Of a DNA stretch of 64,000 nucleotides, positions 57,986-64,000 are shown in pieces. The DNA comes from Albula goreensis (taxonomy: Eukaryota > Chordata > Actinopteri > Albuliformes > Albulidae), in NCBI GenBank assembly GCA_022829145.1, contig CM040747.1, positions 39,860,613-39,924,612 on the forward strand, read 5' to 3'. The translations under genes and the position numbers were made by a program. The notes beneath the pieces are model-generated. The model was not told the DNA's origin. It made no database searches and worked only from the letters and a program-made list of their open reading frames with translations. The first letter of the stretch is position 1. Each line of letters begins with the position of its first letter.

Positions 57986-60900
57986 GATTGGATTAGCTGA
58001 ACCGTTTGTTTGTATCTGTTGTCAGGTTAGTTTGTTTATCCTTTTCGTTTGACTTGTCAATCTGTGGTTATTAGTTTTTATCCTCGTTTGCTTTGGTACC
58101 TAACCTTTGGTGTTTTTCCCCAGTGCAACTGTGTTTGTTAGAGTATTTAGTTAAACCGAAACCAGTTGTTAACAGGGTAATTGCTTGGTCATCGGCTGCT
58201 ATTGTTTTGGTAATTAGTAGGGGCGTGTACTTTCGTCAGTAGCAGCCTATAGCGTCGCTCCTTCCGGTTTTCCCTGCTGTATTTGTACCCTCCCCCGTAG
58301 CCTAGTGGCAGCGTGTGCGGCGGCGTGGTCGCACGAAGACCCAGTCGCACAAAGACAAGGGAGTCCACCTGTGGGAGTCCAGTGAGGAAGGCCAGCGCCT
58401 ACCCTTCCCAAGTCCTTGTCGCCGCTGCTTCTTATGTGCCAGTTTCCCATCCCTGTTATCTGCTCTTTCCCACGCAGGAGGTGCTTCCATCGTCGTGGCC
58501 CTGCTCGACGACGGAACACTTCCAACCTCATCTACCCCTCAGCAACCCCCTCTGCTGCCCTCTCTGTGGCAGGGGGCTTATGGAACTGCCAGTCTGCTGC
58601 ACGGAAGGCTGACTTCATCTCAGCGTATGCCTCCCACCTTTCCCTCGACTTCCTTGCTCTCACTGAGACCTGGATCACACCTGACAACACCGCTACTCCT
58701 GCAGCCCTCTCCTCTTCCTTCTCCTTCTCCCACACTCCAAGGCCATCTGGCCGAGGTGGTGGGACTGGTTTGCTGATTTCTCCTTCTTGGAAATTTTCTG
58801 CTTCTCCTCTCCCTCACCTTTCCATTTCCACCTTCGAATTCCATTCTGTTACTGTTACATGCCCTGCTAAACTCTTTATTATTGTTATCTATCGTCCCCC
58901 AGGGCCCCTTGGCAACTTCTTGGATGAGCTGGACTCCCTGCTCAGCTCCTTCCCGGAAGACGGCACCCCGCTGATCCTTCTAGGTGATTTCAACATCCAC
59001 CTAGGGTCATCCCAGTCTGCTGCCATTCTTCCACTGCTCCACTCGTTTGACCTCTCCTTGCAGCACTCTCCTCCGACTCACAGAGCCGGTAACGTCCTCG
59101 ACCTGGTCTTCGTGAGGAATTGCTGCTCCTCCGATCTTGTGGTGACCCCTCTTCATACATCTGATCATCATTTCATCTCTTTCTCTCTCCCTCTGCCTCC
59201 CCTTTCCCCCTCATCTGCACCCACCCCGTCTGTCTCTGTCCGTCGTAGTCTGCGTTCCCTGTCTCCCTCCTCTCTTGCATCTGCTACCCTTGCTTCTCTC
59301 CACTCCCTTGACTCATTCTCTAAACTCCCCACTGATTCTGCATCTTCCTCCCTCCTCTCCTCTCTATCCTCAGCTCTTGATTCTCTCTGTCCTCTAATTT
59401 CCAAGCCAGCACGTTCCTCTCCTCCTAGCCCATGGATGACCGACATCCTCCGAATCAGCAGGGCCAAGCTTCGGGCAGCTGAGAGGAGGTGGAGGAAATC
59501 CAGGGTGCCTTCTGATCTCTTGTCTTACAAGTCTCTCCTCTCTGCTTTCTCCTCTTCTGTCTCCACCGCTAAAGCTAATTTCTTTCAATCAAAGATTCAC
59601 AACTCCTCCTCTAATCCTCGACAGCTTTTCTCCCTTCTCTCCTCTCTCCTCAGCCCCCCTCCTCCTCAACCTCAATCCTGCTTCTCTGCAGATGACATTG
59701 CATCTTACTTTGTTGGTAAGATTGCAGACATTTGCAACACCTTCCTGCCTGTCACTCCCCCCTCTTCCCCCTCCACATCTTCCTTGTCCTTTTCCACCTT
59801 CTCTCCTCTTACCGACACTGAGGTCTCCAAGCTTCTCCTTTCCCATCGTCCTACCACTTGTGTTCTTGACCCCATCCCTTCACCCCTCCTCCAGACTATC
59901 ACCCCAGCCATCCTCCCATTCATCACCCACCTTGTAAACTCATCCTTGTCTACTGGCTGCTTCCTCTCTTCCTTCAAGCGGGCTCACATCACACCGCTAT
60001 TGAAGAAACCCACCATGGACCCTTCTGTTATTCATAACTACCGCCCTGTGTCCCTTCTCCCTTTCCTCTCCAAAACTCTTGAGCGTGCTGCCTCTAATCA
60101 ACTGTCTCTCTTCCTTTCCCAGAATAACCTGCTGGACCCCCACCAGTCTGGCTTCAGACCCGGTCACTCGACTGAGACTGCACTTCTCTCTGTCAGTGAA
60201 GCTCTTCACACTGCACGGACTGCCTCCCTTTCTTCCGTTCTTATTCTCCTGGACCTGTCGGCTGCCTTTGACACCGTCAACCACTCCATCCTCCTGTCTT
60301 CGCTGGCTGCTTTGGGGATCGGTGGCACCGCCTCCGACTGGATTGAGTCCTACCTTTCCGGTCGCTCATTTCAGGTTGCCTGGGACGGTGCAGTATCGGC
60401 ACCCCATCCGCTTGCCACAGGAGTTCCTCAAGGCTCTGTTCTGGGTCCACTGCTCTTCACTCTCTATACTCGTTCTCTTGGTCCTGTCATCTCTGCCCAT
60501 GGCTTGTCTTATCATTGTTATGCAGATGACACCCAACTCTTTCTCTCATTCTCTCCCTCTGACTCACAGGTCTCCGCTCGGATCTCTGCTTGTCTCCAGG
60601 ATATTCAGAGCTGGATGGACACCCACCATCTTAAGCTCAACCCAGACAAGTCAGAGCTCCTCTTCTTTCCTGCTCCTTCTTCTCCTTTGCTGGACCTCTC
60701 CATCTCCCTGGGTGACACCATCCTGTCACCGTCTTCCAGTGCTAAGAACCTCGGAGTGGTCTTCGACAACAAGCTGACCCTCTCCGAGAACATCGCAGCG
60801 GTGAGTCGGGCGTGCAGATTTTTCCTGTATAACATCAGGAGAATCCGCCCCTTTCTCACCACCTACTCCACACAGCTGCTTGTCCAAGCGACGGTACTCT

Positions 60901-61618
60901 CCCGCCTGGACTACTGCAACTCCCTCCTTGCTGGCCTTCCAGCATCTTCCATCCGACCTTTGCAGCTCATCCAGAATGCTACCGCTCGTCTGGTCTTCAA
61001 CCTTCCCAGACGCACCCACGTCACTCCCCTCCTCGCCGACCTCCATTGGCTACCTGTCTCGGCTCGCATCAAATTCAAGACTTTGGTGCTTGCCTTCCAG
61101 GCTGTCAAGGGGATGGCTCCGTCCTATCTTCAGAAACTTATCAGACCCTACACACCGGCCCGCGCACTCCGTTCTGCGTCTTCAGCACGCCTGGTGCCCC
61201 CTCCTCTCAATGCCTGCACCTCCCGGTCACGTCTGCTGTCTGTTCTGGCTCCCCGCTGGTGGAATGACCTTCCCACGGTGGTCAGAACAGCAGATAGTCT
61301 GCCCACCTTCAAGCGCAGACTGAAGACTCACCTCTTCAGGATGCACCTCTCTCCTTCTCTCCCTAGCTCTCTGATTTAGTCTTAGTTGTTTGCTGTAGCT
61401 ACCTTTAGGGTGATTACAATTGTTGTTCCAAAGCTATTGTTAATTATGTTTTCTTTTTCCCTCAACAGGTCATCCATAGGGTTCAGCCCTTCTAACCCTA
61501 CTGGCACTTGAACTTGTACCCTTCCCTAGCACTTTAATAATCTTGTTCCCAAAGAAATGCACTTTGTGTTGTAAGTCGCTCTGGATAAGAGCGTCTGCCA
61601 AATGCCTATAATGTAAAG
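57986..61618 (+). mobile_element. Near-complete L2-type LINE
   Basis: A 5' region rich in GTTTG (from about 57,986; start uncertain), a 987-codon open frame (58,416-61,379), then a 3' UTR ending with a tail GTAAGTCGCTCTGGATAAGA and GTCTGCCAAATGCC, typical of fish L2 elements. It is on the plus strand, opposite to the V genes, between V8 and V9. The intact ORF suggests a recent insertion. Confidence 0.88.
58416..61379 (+). CDS. L2 LINE polyprotein: endonuclease and reverse transcriptase
   Basis: Copies element RNA into DNA at a nicked target. The N-terminal third is an APE-type endonuclease: GGLWNCQSAARK, LALTETWI (catalytic Glu), LILLGDFNIHLG (Asp, Asn), TSDHHFISF (Asp-His). The middle is reverse transcriptase: NYRPVSLLPFLSKTLE, LLDPHQSGFRPGHST, LLDLSAAFDTVNH, GVPQGSVLGPLLF, CYADDTQLF (YADD catalytic motif), LNPDKSELLFF. 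The C-terminus has LHWLPVSARIKFKTL, usual for L2/CR1 elements. There are no internal stops in 987 codons. The true start may be upstream of the first Met. No RNase H, as expected for L2. Confidence 0.9.
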   Translation: MSPLLLMCQFPIPVICSFPRRRCFHRRGPARRRNTSNLIYPSATPSAALSVAGGLWNCQSAARKADFISAYASHLSLDFLALTETWITPDNTATPAALSSSFSFSHTPRPSGRGGGTGLLISPSWKFSASPLPHLSISTFEFHSVTVTCPAKLFIIVIYRPPGPLGNFLDELDSLLSSFPEDGTPLILLGDFNIHLGSSQSAAILPLLHSFDLSLQHSPPTHRAGNVLDLVFVRNCCSSDLVVTPLHTSDHHFISFSLPLPPLSPSSAPTPSVSVRRSLRSLSPSSLASATLASLHSLDSFSKLPTDSASSSLLSSLSSALDSLCPLISKPARSSPPSPWMTDILRISRAKLRAAERRWRKSRVPSDLLSYKSLLSAFSSSVSTAKANFFQSKIHNSSSNPRQLFSLLSSLLSPPPPQPQSCFSADDIASYFVGKIADICNTFLPVTPPSSPSTSSLSFSTFSPLTDTEVSKLLLSHRPTTCVLDPIPSPLLQTITPAILPFITHLVNSSLSTGCFLSSFKRAHITPLLKKPTMDPSVIHNYRPVSLLPFLSKTLERAASNQLSLFLSQNNLLDPHQSGFRPGHSTETALLSVSEALHTARTASLSSVLILLDLSAAFDTVNHSILLSSLAALGIGGTASDWIESYLSGRSFQVAWDGAVSAPHPLATGVPQGSVLGPLLFTLYTRSLGPVISAHGLSYHCYADDTQLFLSFSPSDSQVSARISACLQDIQSWMDTHHLKLNPDKSELLFFPAPSSPLLDLSISLGDTILSPSSSAKNLGVVFDNKLTLSENIAAVSRACRFFLYNIRRIRPFLTTYSTQLLVQATVLSRLDYCNSLLAGLPASSIRPLQLIQNATARLVFNLPRRTHVTPLLADLHWLPVSARIKFKTLVLAFQAVKGMAPSYLQKLIRPYTPARALRSASSARLVPPPLNACTSRSRLLSVLAPRWWNDLPTVVRTADSLPTFKRRLKTHLFRMHLSPSLPSSLI

Positions 61619-61924
61619 AAAGTTTTAACACTGCCATTTGAATTTCCCTCAGCTGTCATTAATAAGCTTGGATATTCTGACAATTGAATTCAATGTCAGA
61701 AATATGAATGTTATTTTTGGAGTTCAGTGAACCAATGGAGCTGTGTTTAAGTTGCAGCTTAAACTGTGTCAGTTTACTGAGTGTGAGAGAGTTATAACTG
61801 AACCACTGAAGCTCAGTGTGCTGGAGCAGAACCCCTCAGTGTCCCGGGTCAGTGCCTCCCCCCTCAGCACCTGCAGTAGGTCCCAGCTGCAGCAGTGCAG
61901 TCTCTGTGCAGTCTGACTGAGGGA

Positions 61925-61952
61925 GGTTTTTGTACGGCTCTCTATCACTGTG
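61925..61952 (-). other. V9 recombination signal, 12-bp spacer
   Basis: CACAGTG (61,946-61,952), 12-base spacer, ACAAAAACC (61,925-61,933). Confidence 0.92.
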
Positions 61953-62513
61953 TGAACACATAACTACTGCTGATTATATGGTAACTCTGACAGAAGTAAT
62001 CTCCTGCATCTTCAGCCTGGACTCCACTGATGGTCAGAGTGAAGTCAGTCCCAGATCCACTGCCACTGAATCGATCAGGAATCCCTGAGTTACGGTATGT
62101 TGCAGCATAGATCAGGAGTTTAGGAGCTTCTCCAGGTCTCTGCTGATACCAGGCTAAATAGTTGTTGTTGTACACAGCAGGGCTGGTTCTACAGCTCAGG
62201 GTGATAGTGTCTCCTATGAGAGCAGATTTACCAGCAGGAGTCTGAGTCACAGTCACCTGTCCTGTGCATCCTGAACAGAAGATAAAAAAAATAGATTTAT
62301 ATCATGCAAAGGCACATTAGACTGTCACACTATTGCCCAGACAGTTATTTTATACAGTTACTTTAAGCTCGATACTACCATTTAATTGAAAAAGAAGGTA
62401 ACATATATTTTATTTTTCGTGAATCTTTCATGAATCTCACCCTGAATGCAGAAAGCGAGTGCCCAGATGAAGATGGTGATAAAAGTCATTGTTGCTGTGG
62501 GTTCTGTTGCCAT
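61953..62513 (-). CDS. Ig light chain V gene V9 (kappa-like)
   Basis: Leader 62,441-62,513 with GTGAG donor; V exon 61,953-62,270, open. The split codon gives Gly rather than Glu at the mature start. CDR1 [13 protein letters not shown]2 [20 protein letters not shown] (Arg for Lys), DAGDYFC instead of DAGDYYC, germline CDR3 [12 protein letters not shown]. Coding sequence, splice sites and RSS are intact, but the promoter octamer is mutated, so expression may be weak. Confidence 0.9.
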
Positions 62514-62617
62514 GAAGGACAGCTCTCAGTCATCAAGTGTTAAACTCACAGGACTATAAACACTCCCAGAGCACTGAAGCATGTGCTGCCAATGCAAAGT
62601 GTCTTCTCTATACAAAT
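62514..62617 (-). promoter_or_regulatory. V9 promoter, octamer mutated
   Basis: Same layout as the other V promoters, but the octamer at 62,610-62,617 reads ATACAAAT (plus strand) instead of ATGCAAAT. The near-octamer and TATA-like box remain. Confidence 0.8.
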
Positions 62618-63520
62618 GGTCTTCCTGGGTACAGCAGGCACTTGTAGCCCAGCAGTGCTGTGGAGGCAGACTAGGGCTTATGGGCTGTGACACAGACAGA
62701 GCAGTTTAACACTGGTGTAACAGTGTCTGCACAGCAGGATCACAATCCAAACCAACATAATTCACATTTTGCCATCATATTCTTTTTCTCACATGTACCC
62801 CTGTTAAACAGCACATACACCCCTCCTCTGACTCATCTCTATAGATACAGCATTGGACTTTGAGCAGGTGAAATTGCATGAAGAAACCTCGGGTTTTGCC
62901 TAATGTTAATGCTATGGGTTAAGTTAGTTATAAGTTAGTTATCCTCTATCACTTCTGCACTGACAAGTAATGCATATTGTGATTGATTCCCATTGTATTA
63001 AATTACCAGTCAGGTCTGGCTTCTGCAGCCATTGCTGTTTCTGCACTGCAGTGAATGAGGCTTTTGCTGCTTTCCTACATAAACATGCTAAATTAACTGG
63101 ATGTGATCTGAACATTATCCTGATTGGTAATAACTCAGTTTCATTTAAACTGGGTAATTCTGAGAGGGGAATAATCGAGCTCTGATCTGATGTGTTCCTG
63201 CTCAGGAGTGCCTCTCAGTGTAGGGTGACAGCAACACGCAGTAATATAAAGAGTACTATAATGCATTTCCATGACTGCAAAGTAAGTAATACAGTCATTT
63301 AACACTTCACTTGGAAAAGCAATAATGAGTGCTGTGTAATATATCACAGCTTTTATGTGTGTGTATTTATAACATTAAATGAAACCCATGAATACGTTTC
63401 ATGGGTTTTTGAAGTACATTGGATTGTTTCCCAATAACTATTAGCCTGTACTGTCAGGCAGGGTGTGAGAATGGAGGATTAAGTTCATTGTCCATGTATA
63501 AATCATTTTTTTCCACTTTC
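62618..63520. other. Intergenic, nothing recognised
   Basis: No gene. A perfect 11-bp hairpin (AAACCCATGAA / TTCATGGGTTT, loop of 5) lies at 63,382-63,408, with no T-run or other sign of function. Confidence 0.4.
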
Positions 63521-63943
63521 AGCTCCAGATAACTCAAAAGCAGACCAGGGAGAGCAGGATTCTCCTTTAACAGTTTAATAGGCAGGCCAAAATCAGTAGC
63601 ACAAAAACACCAGGCAAAAAGCAAATCCAAGAAAAAAGACAAAGGTTTAAAAGACAGGAAAGCAGAACAGGCTACAGGGAAAGGGAAAACTCACTGGTCT
63701 GAACTAGGCAGAGGCAAAAAGTGGAAAGGACTGGATACAAAAACAATGACTGGTTTGCTTGAACAGTTAAAGACAATCTAGCAAATAAAGGGAGCATGCT
63801 TAGGCTATATATGCAGGACTAACGACTATCTATGAGGAGTAGGTGTGAGGTCTTCAAAGCAGGTGATTGGTTCTCAGGAGACTTCAGGGCAGGGAGGTAC
63901 CTAAGAGTAAGACAGACACGTAGACACACACCCATACACAAGG

Positions 63944-63945
<2 letters not shown>
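63521..63945. mobile_element. Possible LTR or terminal fragment of a retroelement
   Basis: A purine-rich stretch with GGCAAAAAGC, AGACAGGAAAGCAGAACAGG and similar phrases often seen in the antisense of fish LTR elements. Ends were not defined. Weak call. Confidence 0.25.

Positions 63946-64000
<55 letters not shown>
63946..64000. repeat. (CA)n microsatellite
   Basis: CA dinucleotides running to the right edge of the window. Confidence 0.95.

Noticed and set aside
58302-58844. Other frames on both strands overlapping the L2 element
   Set aside because: Shadows of the 987-codon L2 frame in C+T-rich sequence.
63382-63408. Perfect hairpin considered as a terminator or small RNA
   Set aside because: A single short stem with no T-run, conservation or gene context.

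Overview
The window looks like nuclear genomic DNA of a ray-finned (teleost) fish. It is AT-rich and intron-rich, full of Tc1-like, hAT-like, L2-like and other fish-type transposable elements, and carries two typical teleost immune loci: an NLRC3-like FISNA-NACHT-LRR gene and an immunoglobulin light-chain locus of kappa-like (IgL1-like) type. I cannot name the species. There is one 500-base run of N at 24,653-25,152.

Left third (1-22.3 kb): one NLR gene on the minus strand. A 96-bp exon (22,210-22,305) precedes a 1.83-kb FISNA-NACHT exon (19,754-21,587), followed by LRR exons at 15,983, 14,000, 12,016, 10,028 and 572 and a partial one at the left edge. All splice phases agree. Four of the LRR exons sit in a tandem array of ~1.98-kb cassettes; the exon at 15,983 has two 1-base deletions. 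A Tc1-like element and a deleted LINE with an 11-copy 36-bp minisatellite fill the 9.3-kb intron between 745 and 10,028.

22.3-25.4 kb: repeats, including a TA tract, a TA-flanked MITE, an 893-bp hAT-type element with perfect 8-bp target duplications, starts of two further terminal repeats, the N gap and a 42-bp minisatellite.

Right part (25.4-64 kb): an Ig light-chain locus. Nine V genes or fragments (V1-V9 here) lie on the minus strand, each complete one with leader exon, V exon, octamer promoter and a 12-bp-spacer RSS. Two J-C clusters lie on the plus strand, each with three J segments (22/23-bp-spacer RSS) and one C exon. V and J face opposite ways, so joining would be by inversion. The cluster V-J1-J2-J3-C is duplicated in tandem with a ~7.65-kb period. 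Copy B (C at 48,810) is intact; copy A (C at 41,166) has four single-base indels, all in homopolymers. A decayed third cluster (V1 plus V-J spacer) lies at 25.8-28.6 kb. An almost intact L2-type LINE (58.0-61.6 kb) separates V8 from V9.

The most interesting signals are: conserved blocks with opposed octamers and E-boxes 0.7-1 kb 3' of each C exon (candidate light-chain enhancers); a CTCF-like motif before each J1; the LRR-exon cassette array; V5 as a probable unequal-crossover hybrid; V7, fused to a LINE exactly at its RSS nonamer; and insertion histories that can be read from filled and empty sites among the duplicated clusters. I saw no wholly new gene system.
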